Shown: in pieces, positions 16,219 to 24,111 of the stretch | Layout of the letters: each line of letters begins with the position of its first letter | How positions within the stretch are numbered: the first letter of the stretch is position 1 | DNA from: Treponema sp. | GTDB taxonomy: Bacteria; Spirochaetota; Spirochaetia; Treponematales; Breznakiellaceae | Assembly: GCA_009787835.1 (NCBI GenBank) | Contig: WQSN01000034.1 | Location: forward strand, 1 to 33,097 | Reading direction: 5' to 3' | DNA length: 33,097 bases | Notes under the pieces: model-generated | What the model saw: only the letters and a program-made list of their open reading frames with translations | The model's database searches: none | What the model was told of the DNA's origin: nothing | Program-made: the position numbers and the translations under genes

Positions 16219-16247
16219 ATATTACTGAAAACCTGTAAAACTATCAA
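16219..16247 (-). promoter_or_regulatory. accD promoter positioned for a leaderless mRNA
   Basis: On the minus strand: TTGATA (16242-16247), 17-base spacer, TAATAT (16219-16224), then six bases and the accD ATG (16210-16212). The expected transcription start is the start codon itself. Confidence 0.65.
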
Positions 16248-16393
16248 GACATTTTTTGCATTTTTGTCAAAAAAACTTCATGTTTTTACAACCTGTATGA
16301 TGTCTTACTGAAAAACGAAATAGGAACAGATACCGCAAAGAGATCTGGATGAACTGATAAAAATTTTAATGCAGGAAGCCAAAGATAAAAATT

Positions 16394-16466
16394 AGCCGTC
16401 TTTCGGAATCGAACCGAAGACCTCATGATTACAAGTCAAGTGCTCTGCCAGCTGAGCTAAGACGGC
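16394..16466 (-). tRNA. tRNA-Thr (anticodon TGT)
   Basis: Complete cloverleaf of 73 bases: acceptor GCCGTCT/AGACGGC, D-arm GCTC...GAGC, anticodon loop CTTGTAA (anticodon at 16431-16433), T-arm TTCGG-TTCGATT-CCGAA, discriminator T. CCA is not encoded. The anticodon stem CTTGA/TCATG has a U-U mismatch at 28-42; all other stems pair perfectly. Threonine tRNAs normally carry t6A37, the substrate of TcdA encoded at 17.4 kb. Confidence 0.96.
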
Positions 16467-16482
16467 ATGTTACTTTTGAAAC

Positions 16483-16509
16483 ATTATACTAAACGATATA
16501 AATTGTCAA
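16483..16509 (-). promoter_or_regulatory. tRNA-Thr promoter
   Basis: On the minus strand: perfect TTGACA (16504-16509), 15-base spacer, perfect TATAAT (16483-16488), 16 bases before the tRNA 5' end. Both boxes are consensus; the spacer is short. Confidence 0.7.
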
Positions 16510-16647
16510 GAAACATATTCACAACGCATTAATTCAGGGAAGTATCAAATATCGTTTGGTTTCAGAAACTGATGTATCCTGACAACTTTAATATATTACA
16601 TGTATTACTCTCTTCCTCTGATTTTAGTTTCATTATAGACTGATTAT

Positions 16648-16887
16648 ATGTACGAATATAAAACAAGCGGAACCTGTTCAAAAAAAATACGCTTTTCAAT
16701 TGAAAATGGGAAAATATACTCTGTAAAATTTGAAGGCGGCTGTGATGGAAACCTGAAGGCATTAGGTACGCTGCTTGAAGGCATGGACGCATCCATGGTT
16801 GTAGAAAAGCTGAAAGGAAATCGCTGCGGAAATAAAAACACTTCCTGCGCGGATCAGCTTGCAAAGGCTGTAGAACAGCGTTTATGA
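16648..16887 (+). CDS. Small TSCPD-domain protein (TIGR03905-like)
   Basis: 79-residue protein of unknown function. It has four cysteines at C10 (SGTCSKKI), C32 (GGCDGN), C60 (NRCGNK) and C67 within TSCAD, the motif that names the domain. The same domain occurs at the C-terminus of some class II ribonucleotide reductases. The spacing could suit a zinc or Fe-S site, which is inference. It is the first gene of a four-gene run; its stop overlaps the queH start by 4 bases (ATGA), so it is probably made together with QueH. No Shine-Dalgarno; TATAGA lies 8 bases before the ATG. Confidence 0.85.
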   Translation: MYEYKTSGTCSKKIRFSIENGKIYSVKFEGGCDGNLKALGTLLEGMDASMVVEKLKGNRCGNKNTSCADQLAKAVEQRL

Positions 16888-17429
16888 AACTGCTCCTTCA
16901 CTGCTGCTGCGCGCCCTGCTCGCTGTCCTGCGTAAACAGCCTCCGCGAAAAGGGAATGGAACCGGAACTCTATTGGTACAATCCGAATATTCATCCATAC
17001 ACGGAATATAAAGCGCGCCGCGACTGCCTCGCTTTATTTGCAGCTAACGAAAACCTGAAACTGGAAATGTCAGATGAATACGCCCTTCGCCTGTTTCTGA
17101 ATTTGGTATTACCCGCAGGTGAAAAACGCTGCGAAAAATGCTATACGTTACGGCTGGAAAAAACCGCTTTTCTGGCAGCGCAAAAAGGTTTTCAGGTATT
17201 CAGCACCAGTTTATTGATCAGCCCATATCAGGATCATGACGCCATAAAACGCATCGGCGAACAGGCTGCCGCGAAACACGATCTGGAATTTTATTACAGC
17301 GATTTCCGACATCTCTTCCGCGAAGGGCAGTCCGTTTCCCGCGCAAGAGGATTGTATATGCAAAAATACTGCGGCTGCATCTTCTCCGAAGAAGAACGTT
17401 ATGTGAAGAGAAACGGCGATGGGTGTTAA
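16884..17429 (+). CDS. queH: Epoxyqueuosine reductase QueH
   Basis: Reduces epoxyqueuosine to queuosine at tRNA position 34, the last step of queuosine synthesis; QueH is the cobalamin-independent alternative to QueG. The family cysteines are all present: C7-C9 and C12 in HCCCAPC, C83 and C86 in RCEKC, C163 and C165 in KYCGC, which bind a [4Fe-4S] cluster and a second iron in characterised members. LYWYNPNIHPYTEYKARRD and STSLLISPYQDHD are further hallmarks. It overlaps the TSCPD gene by 4 bases and tcdA by 11 bases. 181 residues, normal length. Confidence 0.93.
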   Translation: MKLLLHCCCAPCSLSCVNSLREKGMEPELYWYNPNIHPYTEYKARRDCLALFAANENLKLEMSDEYALRLFLNLVLPAGEKRCEKCYTLRLEKTAFLAAQKGFQVFSTSLLISPYQDHDAIKRIGEQAAAKHDLEFYYSDFRHLFREGQSVSRARGLYMQKYCGCIFSEEERYVKRNGDGC

Positions 17430-18171
17430 TCCCGCTTTTGAACGGTTAGCTCTCCTTACAGGCGAAGAAGGACTGGAAAAATTAACGCGCACAAAAGCGC
17501 TGATTTTTGGCGCGGGCGGAGTTGGAAGCTGGGTGGCTGAAGCTCTTGTCCGCTGCGGAATTGGGAAACTCGGCATCATTGACAATGATACCGTGTGCGC
17601 TTCAAACATAAACCGTCAGGCTGAAGCTACTTCGCTCACATTGGGGCTTCCCAAGGTTTCCGCGTTAAAAAAAAGATTACTGGAAATTAACAGCGAATGT
17701 GAAATAACATCCTGGGATGAACTTTTTTGCCGCGATAACGCACATATTTTCGACATTGAAAGCGCAAACTTTGTGATAGACGCAATTGATACCATAAATC
17801 ACAAACTGGATTTAATAGAGAAGGTTCACACATACAGCGAATCCAATGGCGTTACTCTGTATTCATCAATGGGGATGGCGCTTAGAATGGATCCTACACA
17901 GATAAAAATCGCGTCAATCTGGGATACTCACGGATGTCCCCTGGCGCGGCATGTCAGGCAAGGGCTTCGCAAACGCGGTTTTCCAGGGGATTTTTCTGTT
18001 GTTTACTCAAGCGAGATTCCCTGCGGCAATTTAAAAAAAGAAAATGATGAGCCGCCCAGAGGCCCCGGAGAAAAGAGAATAAACGGCAGCAATGTAACAG
18101 TAACGGCAAGCGCAGGGTTTATGCTTGCAGGTATGGTATTAAAGAAAGCGTTATTAGATGAGACAAGATAA
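17419..18171 (+). CDS. tcdA: tRNA threonylcarbamoyladenosine dehydratase (E1-like)
   Basis: ThiF/HesA/E1-superfamily protein of the TcdA (CsdL/YgdL) type: uses ATP to dehydrate t6A to cyclic ct6A at tRNA position 37. Seen: N-terminal FERLALLTGEEGLEKL, nucleotide-binding GAGGVGSWVAEALVRCGIG, IDNDTVCASNINRQ, and DAIDTINHKLDLI. The 250-residue length matches TcdA rather than ThiF or MoeB. It starts inside the last codons of queH (11-base overlap). No sulfur-relay partner (CsdA/CsdE) is seen in the window. Confidence 0.9.
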   Translation: MGVNPAFERLALLTGEEGLEKLTRTKALIFGAGGVGSWVAEALVRCGIGKLGIIDNDTVCASNINRQAEATSLTLGLPKVSALKKRLLEINSECEITSWDELFCRDNAHIFDIESANFVIDAIDTINHKLDLIEKVHTYSESNGVTLYSSMGMALRMDPTQIKIASIWDTHGCPLARHVRQGLRKRGFPGDFSVVYSSEIPCGNLKKENDEPPRGPGEKRINGSNVTVTASAGFMLAGMVLKKALLDETR

Positions 18172-18188
18172 ATTATTAAGGAACATGT

Positions 18189-18929
18189 GTGAGCAGATTT
18201 TTTAGAAAGACTTCAGCGGGTGAGATTGTAAAAAAACTGGCAGTTAAAATAATATTTGAACGCTCGTTGATCCGCGAAGGGGATCGCGTCCTTATCGCGG
18301 TTTCAGGCGGCAAGGATTCAAGCGTTCTGGCGTGGGCTCTATCCGAAGTAAAACCTGCTCTGAAAATAAATTATGAAACCGCCGCAGTTCATATAAGCAC
18401 CGATTTTTGCTCATGCTGTAAAAAATCAATTCTGTGTCAAAAGCTACAGGAATGGGGTATCCCGTTTACTGATCTTTTTGTACCGGTAATCGGCAGGCTT
18501 AAGGAAGGAAAAAAAATGAACTGTTACTGGTGCTCCACCCAGCGGCGGACAGAACTTCTGAAATACGCGGCGGAAAACGGATATAATAAAATCGCTTTAG
18601 GGCATCATCTGGATGATATAATCGAAACTTTTTTCATGAATCTTTTTTCAAAGGGTACGTTACTCGCCATGCCTGTCCTTCTTGAATACCGTAAATATCC
18701 TGTCAGCCTGATACGCCCTCTGGCTTTGCTTGAAGAAAAACAGATCATAGCCTGCGCAAAGGAACAGAATATATTAAAAGCCTCATGCACATGCCCATAC
18801 GGTCAAAATTCCAAACGCCGCGCAATACGCGGCCGTATAAAAGATTTTGTAAATGACTCAGGTGATGTTAAGAGGCGAATCATAAAAGCGTTAAGCGAAG
18901 GAGAGAAGAACTACCTGATTGAGAAATAA
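18189..18929 (+). CDS. ttcA: tRNA 2-thiocytidine synthetase, TtcA family
   Basis: PP-loop ATPase expected to thiolate cytidine 32 of tRNA. It shows the PP-loop SGGKDS (39-44), the C-x2-C pair at C112/C115 (MNCYWCSTQRR), and a further Cys in KASCTCPYGQNSKR (C200/C202), matching the three-cysteine Fe-S site of TtcA. GHHLDDIIETFFMNLF is also typical. The start is a GTG at 18189, 17 bases after tcdA. TtcA-like proteins include sub-families acting on other substrates, so the exact target is an inference. Last gene of the TSCPD-queH-tcdA-ttcA run. Confidence 0.85.
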   Translation: MSRFFRKTSAGEIVKKLAVKIIFERSLIREGDRVLIAVSGGKDSSVLAWALSEVKPALKINYETAAVHISTDFCSCCKKSILCQKLQEWGIPFTDLFVPVIGRLKEGKKMNCYWCSTQRRTELLKYAAENGYNKIALGHHLDDIIETFFMNLFSKGTLLAMPVLLEYRKYPVSLIRPLALLEEKQIIACAKEQNILKASCTCPYGQNSKRRAIRGRIKDFVNDSGDVKRRIIKALSEGEKNYLIEK

Positions 18930-18961
18930 GAAAAAATGAGGAAAGAGAGACGCTAATTAAA

Positions 18962-20158
18962 TCACTGTTTAAGTAATTCAGACAGTATTTCAATACCCTG
19001 ATCTATTTCGCTGTCGCTTATTATATACGGAGGCAGAAGACGGATGGTATTTGTACCGGCTGACAGCATTAATAGGCCGAATTGTCCCAAATCGGCTCTG
19101 GCAATTGCGGCTTCCAGTAAAGGCCAGGCATTTTCATCAATGTCAAAACCAATCATCAAACCTTTGCTCCGCGCTTCTTTCACCTTTGGAAAATTCCTGA
19201 TTGCCGTTATTAATTTTTCGCCCTTTCGTGTAATTTCCGCGAGAAATTCAGGATCATTTACAGTTTTCAGAACAACCAGCCCTGCCGCAGCGGCGACAGG
19301 ATTGCCGCCGAATGTGCTGCCGTGATCCCCTACCGAAAAAACTCCAGACGCTTTTTCCCCCGCAAGAACTGCGCCAGCGGGAATGCCCCCTGCGAGTCCT
19401 TTCGCCAGAGTAATGATATCGGCTTTTAGCGGATTACCTGATGCGTCCTTATATTGTTCAAGAGCCAGGAATGTTCCGGTCCTTCCCATACCGCATTGAA
19501 TTTCATCAAACATCAGAAGAATGTCTCTTTCCATGCACATCCGGTGTGCCGCTTTAATAAACTCAACTGTCTGCGGAATAACGCCGCTTTCGCCCTGCAC
19601 TGCTTCAATCAAAAGTCCGGCTACAGTTTTACCGTCCAGCGCACTGTCAAGCGCGTTTATATCGCCGCCGCGTATATGAATAAAACCTTCGGTAAAAGGA
19701 CCGAAATCACGGTGGAATTTATCCTGACCTGTAGCAGCCAATGTGGTAATTGTTCTGCCGTGAAAGCTGCCCTTAAGCGTAACGATGGTATGCCTGCCAG
19801 GACCGTATTTTAAAAGTGAATATTTTCGCGCGATTTTACATGCGCCCTCATTCGCTTCCGCTCCGGAATTCGCCAGGAAAACATTTTTCATACCGGCCGG
19901 TGCGCAGGCTTCCACCAGTTTTTCAGCGAAACCTGCGCTTACGTCGCTTTGATAGTAGTTGCAGATATGTAAACACTTTGCGGCCTGCTCGCTTACAGCA
20001 CGGACAAGCGGCGGGTAATTATGCCCCAGAATGTTAACTGAAATTCCTGAACCGAAGTCAAGATATTTCTTCCCGTTTATATCGGTTAACCATACCCCTT
20101 CGCCTTTCGCGAATGTTACAGGCAGCTTATGGTATGTGTTCATAAATACATTATTCAT
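18962..20158 (-). CDS. argD: Acetylornithine aminotransferase
   Basis: PLP-dependent class III aminotransferase interconverting N-acetylglutamate semialdehyde and N-acetylornithine (arginine synthesis); such enzymes often also serve lysine synthesis. Key features: DFGSGISVNILGHNYPP, SGAEANEGACKIARKY, FDEIQCGMGRTG with PLP-binding Asp218, and LAKGLAGGIP with Schiff-base Lys253. The 398-residue length is normal. A Shine-Dalgarno GAGGAA precedes the ATG. It lies downstream of the mla operon on the same strand and converges with ttcA. No other arg gene is in view. Confidence 0.9.
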   Translation of the reverse strand: MNNVFMNTYHKLPVTFAKGEGVWLTDINGKKYLDFGSGISVNILGHNYPPLVRAVSEQAAKCLHICNYYQSDVSAGFAEKLVEACAPAGMKNVFLANSGAEANEGACKIARKYSLLKYGPGRHTIVTLKGSFHGRTITTLAATGQDKFHRDFGPFTEGFIHIRGGDINALDSALDGKTVAGLLIEAVQGESGVIPQTVEFIKAAHRMCMERDILLMFDEIQCGMGRTGTFLALEQYKDASGNPLKADIITLAKGLAGGIPAGAVLAGEKASGVFSVGDHGSTFGGNPVAAAAGLVVLKTVNDPEFLAEITRKGEKLITAIRNFPKVKEARSKGLMIGFDIDENAWPLLEAAIARADLGQFGLLMLSAGTNTIRLLPPYIISDSEIDQGIEILSELLKQ

Positions 20159-20187
20159 TTATTCCTCATTGGTTAAAATTTTTTTTA

Positions 20188-21069
20188 CTAATTACCTGTC
20201 AGTCTCTTGTCAATTTCCGCGACTTCGTAATCATTGCCCATGGCCGCGAAGATTGCCCTTGAGCGCTGCCAGGCTTCCGCCGCTTCTTTGCTTTTTCCGG
20301 CTCTGCGGTGAACATCTCCCATGGCGCGCCAGTTTGCGGCAAGACCCCAGGTATTTTCCACACGGCGGTCAAGATCGAGGGAAGACTCCAGAGCCTGTAC
20401 AGCGCCTGAAGCGTTACCTGCCAGAGAACGGATTGATGCAATCATATACCAGTCATAGGCCGCGTTTTCAAGATACTTGTCTTTTACATGAATATCAAGA
20501 CTGCGCCTGACAGAGTTTTCCGCTTCAGCGAATGATCCCAGTTCGCGCAGGGCAAGACCCCTGACCTGCCAGGAAAAAGCAATATAGAGCCTGTCCTTCC
20601 TTATATTGCCGGCATAACGGTTTACCTCATCCAGAACAGATTGGGCTGACGCGCCGCCTGTAATCAGTCTGCCCCTTGCCAAAAAGATCCTGCTGATCGA
20701 CAAGAGTTCACTGTCTCCGTGGTTTTGAGCCATTGCGACAGCCTTTTCTATTTCCGCGAATGCTTCCTCATTACGGCCAAGCGAGAAAAGCGTATTGCCA
20801 AGCGAAAGACCGCTTCGAATCATCAGGGACGTATCATCTACCATGATTGCTCTGGTTTTGCATCCTGTCAGCAAACCAAAAGCAATTTCCAAATTTCCCC
20901 TTCCCGCTTCCCTGTTGGCGGAAGCAAGTTCTTTTTCCGTCAGTATGCGTATATCAGTAACATCGCCTGAATTTTTCGGGCTGGTAGAACAGGATGCTGT
21001 CATCAATAAAAACATTACCGCAGTTACCGCGGTAAAGAACGTTATATGCAACCTGTTAAATCTATTCAT
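20188..21069 (-). CDS. TPR-repeat lipoprotein linked to the Mla operon
   Basis: 293 residues. Signal peptide with lipobox-like MTASC (Cys27), so it is a lipoprotein. The rest consists of helical TPR-like repeats (for example NTLFSLGRNEEAFAEIEKAVAMA, ALRELGSFAEAENSVRRSLDIH, WRAMGDVHRRAGKSKEAAEAWQRSRAIF). It begins 15 bases after mlaD and is likely co-transcribed. In other MCE systems a lipoprotein (such as PqiC) or a soluble lipid carrier (MlaC) occupies this place, so this TPR lipoprotein may be the outer-membrane or periplasmic partner; that is inference from position. Confidence 0.75.
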   Translation of the reverse strand: MNRFNRLHITFFTAVTAVMFLLMTASCSTSPKNSGDVTDIRILTEKELASANREAGRGNLEIAFGLLTGCKTRAIMVDDTSLMIRSGLSLGNTLFSLGRNEEAFAEIEKAVAMAQNHGDSELLSISRIFLARGRLITGGASAQSVLDEVNRYAGNIRKDRLYIAFSWQVRGLALRELGSFAEAENSVRRSLDIHVKDKYLENAAYDWYMIASIRSLAGNASGAVQALESSLDLDRRVENTWGLAANWRAMGDVHRRAGKSKEAAEAWQRSRAIFAAMGNDYEVAEIDKRLTGN

Positions 21070-21084
21070 ATAAAATTTCCGCCG

Positions 21085-22494
21085 TTAAAATTCCAGATTC
21101 CTGGGAGTAGCCGCTCCCGGACCTGTTTCCTTGATTTCTGGAACGCCGCCCTTGAAAAGGGGATTATTTGTCAGGGAGACAATCAATTTTTCCGCTTCCA
21201 CAAGCGCGGTTCTGACATTGGAAAGTATAAGTGCGATTTGCGGAAGCTGGCCCGGTATAAATTCAACTACATTATCAAGACTGCCCAAAATGCCTGATAT
21301 GGAATCAAGAAGTCCTACAAGGTCTGTATAAACCGGACCTTCAGAATCCAGAATTGACATAATGGTGCCGGAAGGTTCGGCGAGTTGATCTGTGAGCGTC
21401 ACAACATTGGACAGAATTGGACCGATTTGAGATGAAAGATCGCCAATAAGCGTATCTACGCCTGTTAGTATTGGATTGATCTGGCTGGAAAGTCCGTCTG
21501 TAAGAGTCTCTACATTCGCTAGTATCGGATTAATTTGCTCAGACAGATCGCCTGTAAGCGTCTCAATATTTGACAGAATTGGACTGATTTGTGTTGAGAG
21601 ATCGCCCAGGAGCGTATCAACATTTCCAAGTATCGGACTAACCTGCGCGAGCAATGGATTGATTTGCGTTGAAAGTTCGCCTGTAAGCGTCTCAATATTT
21701 TCCAGTATCGGGTTTACCTGCGCAAGCAATGGATTTAACTGCAATGAAAGATCATTTGAAAGCAATTCGATATTTGCAAGTATTGGACTAATCTGCACCG
21801 AAAGATCGTCTGTAAGCATTTCTATGTTCGCGAGAATTGGAGAAATCTGCACGGAGATGGATTGAACCAGTTCGGTGATACCGGCTGTAACTTCTTCAAG
21901 ATTGATAAGTATCTGTCCAAGGGCAAGCGACTCGGCTCCTTCTGATCCCGCGAGGGCTACATTTATCGTTTCAAGTAACATATTAACCTGATTAATAATA
22001 TTGCTTATACTATCGCTTGATTCCGGTCTGCTCGCCAATCCGGTTCTGATATATTCCCTGGCTTTTAAGGAATTAATTTCGGGAATTACAGGCCAGTCCT
22101 GGGGATCCTTTGACGCTTTTTCCTGAAGCACACCGCCTTTACCCGGATGAAAAACAAACGAACTTCCAAGACCGATAGGGCTTACATTTACTTCCACTAT
22201 TGAGCCTTCTTTTACCCTGTGATTATATTCTTCAAAAATTGTAAATATAACTTCGACTGAATCGGCTTCTGTCAGCATTATTTTTTTTACGCGTCCCATG
22301 GTAAAGCCCTTGTACTGAACAGCCATATTCGGGCTTAAACCCGCCGCGGAATTAAAATAGGTAATATAATTAAAATCTCTGGCAAACCATCGCTGAGTGC
22401 TGCCAAGCAGGAAAACCACGGCTACTAAAATAGCGAGACCAAGAATGACAAGTACGCCGACTACCTGATCCGCGTAACGAATGGAAAATTTCAT
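21085..22494 (-). CDS. mlaD: MCE/MlaD-family lipid-transport protein with a long repeat rod
   Basis: Substrate-binding/periplasmic part of an MCE phospholipid transporter. N-terminal membrane anchor (about 11-31), a single MCE domain (about 39-117, with FNSAAGLSPNMAVQYKGFTMGRVKKI), a helical linker (140-213), then eight copies of an 18-residue repeat (214-371), and a helical C-terminal part (372-440). The protein is 469 residues, much longer than E. coli MlaD (about 180). MCE proteins of the PqiB type end in a hexameric helical needle; the repeat region could form something similar here. Its start overlaps the mlaF stop by 4 bases. The usual MlaB, MlaC and MlaA are absent from the window. Confidence 0.88.
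   Translation of the reverse strand: MKFSIRYADQVVGVLVILGLAILVAVVFLLGSTQRWFARDFNYITYFNSAAGLSPNMAVQYKGFTMGRVKKIMLTEADSVEVIFTIFEEYNHRVKEGSIVEVNVSPIGLGSSFVFHPGKGGVLQEKASKDPQDWPVIPEINSLKAREYIRTGLASRPESSDSISNIINQVNMLLETINVALAGSEGAESLALGQILINLEEVTAGITELVQSISVQISPILANIEMLTDDLSVQISPILANIELLSNDLSLQLNPLLAQVNPILENIETLTGELSTQINPLLAQVSPILGNVDTLLGDLSTQISPILSNIETLTGDLSEQINPILANVETLTDGLSSQINPILTGVDTLIGDLSSQIGPILSNVVTLTDQLAEPSGTIMSILDSEGPVYTDLVGLLDSISGILGSLDNVVEFIPGQLPQIALILSNVRTALVEAEKLIVSLTNNPLFKGGVPEIKETGPGAATPRNLEF
21382..21855 (-). repeat. 54-bp tandem coding repeats in mlaD (eight units)
   Basis: Units start at residues 214, 232, 250, 275, 300, 318, 336 and 354. Six are exactly 18 residues with consensus S-x-Q-I-[SN]-P-I-L-[AS]-N-[IV]-E-T-L-T-[GD]-D-L; units 3 and 4 are 25 residues, through an extra heptad LAQV[NS]PI. 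Every unit has Pro at position 6. The DNA copies are similar but not identical, and the repeats give a long shadow reading frame on the other strand. Confidence 0.92.
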
Positions 22495-23225
22495 GATGCC
22501 ATACCCATTTTTAAAAAATCATTAAGTTCATCATTGGTGTCAATATTTTCCTTTGCTGTTTTAATTAATAATTTTCCGTCTGTGATTACAGCCACATAAT
22601 CAGCTATTTCCCTTATAATTCTCATCGCATGGCTTACAAACAGAATTGTCGCGCCTTCCTGTTTCTTCTGCCGTACAATGTTTAAAAGCTTTTTCGCCGA
22701 AACATCATCCAAAGACTCTGTCCATTCATCAAGATAGAGTAAATTTGGCTTGCAGAGCATGGCGCGCGCGAACGCGATAAGTTTCTGTTCGCCCATTGAA
22801 AGCCTGGCAGGTCTTATCGCGAGATCTTTTTTATATCCTACTTCCGCGGTCACTTCTTTTATGCGATCCGCGCGCTGTTTTTTATTCATGTGCGGATAAT
22901 GTATTTTTAACGGCAGCTCCAAAATTTGATTTAAATCCTGGTTGGCCCAAAGCGCCGAATCCTGAAAAATAAACGCTCCTTCCCTGCGGAATTCAAGATT
23001 TTCCGCGCGGTTCATGTGGGCGATATTTTTTCCCTTATAAAGCACTTCCCCCTTGTTTGGCACTAAAAGCCCTGCGGAAAGTTTTAATACAGTGCTTTTC
23101 CCTCCGCCGGACGGCCCTACAATGGCGGTTACTGTTGACACATCAAATTCCGCGGTTATGCCCTGAACCACATCCTTGTTCTGCGCTGAGAATGTTACAT
23201 CTTTAAATTCAATCATTACCGCCAT
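22491..23225 (-). CDS. mlaF: MCE/Mla-type ABC transporter ATPase
   Basis: ATPase of the lipid transporter. Walker A GPSGGGKST (37-45), Q-loop FIFQDSALW, switch His199 (FVSHAM). Two motifs deviate from the ABC norm: the signature reads LSMGEQ (142-147) instead of LSGGQ, and the Walker B continuation reads LDEW (Trp168) instead of LDEP. The catalytic Asp166 and Glu167 are intact, so the protein is probably active. 244 residues. It lies 18 bases after mlaE and overlaps mlaD by 4 bases. Confidence 0.88.
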   Translation of the reverse strand: MAVMIEFKDVTFSAQNKDVVQGITAEFDVSTVTAIVGPSGGGKSTVLKLSAGLLVPNKGEVLYKGKNIAHMNRAENLEFRREGAFIFQDSALWANQDLNQILELPLKIHYPHMNKKQRADRIKEVTAEVGYKKDLAIRPARLSMGEQKLIAFARAMLCKPNLLYLDEWTESLDDVSAKKLLNIVRQKKQEGATILFVSHAMRIIREIADYVAVITDGKLLIKTAKENIDTNDELNDFLKMGMAS

Positions 23226-23243
23226 TAAAAACCTGAAAAAAGC

Positions 23244-24023
23244 CTATATAATATAATATAATACCGACAGCAACACATTTACCAGTATACAAAGAGCAAA
23301 AGCTCCGCTGACCGCTTTAAGACCCGCAACCGGCACTTCTGTACTTGCCCGTTCAACAGAAAAACCCTGAATTACAGCAACAATTGAAATAATCGCGCCA
23401 AATGAAACGCTCTTAAGGATGGAAAGTATTATATCCTGGATTTCCAGATGCTGCAGCAAACTGGAAAAATAGTAATCCATGGGCATGGCGCTGAAAAATT
23501 GAGCTACAATATAGGAGCCTGCCAGCCCAAAAATCGCGAAATAAATATTCAGAAAAAGAAGCGAAATTGTAACTCCAAGAAAACGCGGAACTGCCAGATG
23601 AACTATCGGGTCTACCCCTACAGAAATATAGGCTTCAACTTCATGAGAAATCACCATTCCGGCTATTTCTGTCGCAATGGCGGTAGCTGAACGCGCTATT
23701 ACGATAAACGCGGTTAATAAAGGTCCTAACTCTCTAAGTATTATTGTAATCAGTATTGTGTAAAGCAGTTGATCCTGCGCAAATTGGGCCAGCATTGACA
23801 CGCCGATAATATTAACAGCCGCGCCGATAGCTAAAGCCAAAAGAGTCGTAATCCCAAGCGCGTGAACAAATGTAAAGAGGATTTGCATTATAAGAATCTT
23901 AAAGGAAGCCTGTGTTTGACGCGCAAAATAGCCTACTCCCTTTAAAGTTCTCGCAAAAAATCCCAAATTATACAAAAAATCGCTAAATTTGCTCAAGGGA
24001 TCCCACATAAAACCAATATACAT
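23244..24023 (-). CDS. mlaE: MCE/Mla-type ABC transporter permease
   Basis: Integral membrane permease (about five hydrophobic segments). MlaE signatures: ILRELGPLLTAFIVIARSATAIATEIAGMVISHEVEAY and the conserved VDPIVHLAVPRFLGV. 259 residues, normal size. First gene of the minus-strand operon mlaE-mlaF-mlaD-TPR. An internal Met (residue 6) is an alternative start. No Shine-Dalgarno precedes the chosen ATG; a TAAAAT box lies 5 bases upstream but has no good -35, so leaderless initiation is possible but weakly supported. Confidence 0.9.
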   Translation of the reverse strand: MYIGFMWDPLSKFSDFLYNLGFFARTLKGVGYFARQTQASFKILIMQILFTFVHALGITTLLALAIGAAVNIIGVSMLAQFAQDQLLYTILITIILRELGPLLTAFIVIARSATAIATEIAGMVISHEVEAYISVGVDPIVHLAVPRFLGVTISLLFLNIYFAIFGLAGSYIVAQFFSAMPMDYYFSSLLQHLEIQDIILSILKSVSFGAIISIVAVIQGFSVERASTEVPVAGLKAVSGAFALCILVNVLLSVLYYII

Positions 24024-24072
24024 TTATTATTTTACTTTGTACAGTGTATAGTGGCGCTGAATATCAAGCCTA

Positions 24073-24101
24073 TTGACATTTCAGTTCATTTTTAGTATCT
24101 G
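24073..24101 (+). promoter_or_regulatory. Promoter of the CAT-anticodon tRNA
   Basis: TTGACA (24073-24078), 17-base spacer, TATCTG (24096-24101), ending 10 bases before the tRNA. Consensus -35, weak -10. Confidence 0.55.
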
Positions 24102-24111
24102 TTATAGAAAA

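Noticed and set aside
16323-16395. A short + strand coding-like tail (IPQRDLDELIKILMQEAK) ending just before tRNA-Thr
   Set aside because: Only about 23 codons between stops and no start signal; could be a gene remnant but not supportable.
21382-21855. CRISPR-like regular repeats
   Set aside because: The periodicity is 54 bp without spacers and in frame within mlaD; it is a protein repeat.
21476-21865. A 129-codon + strand frame opposite mlaD, repetitive (SIGLICxERSPVSVSIF)
   Set aside because: It is the mirror of the 54-bp mlaD repeats on the other strand; no start signal.
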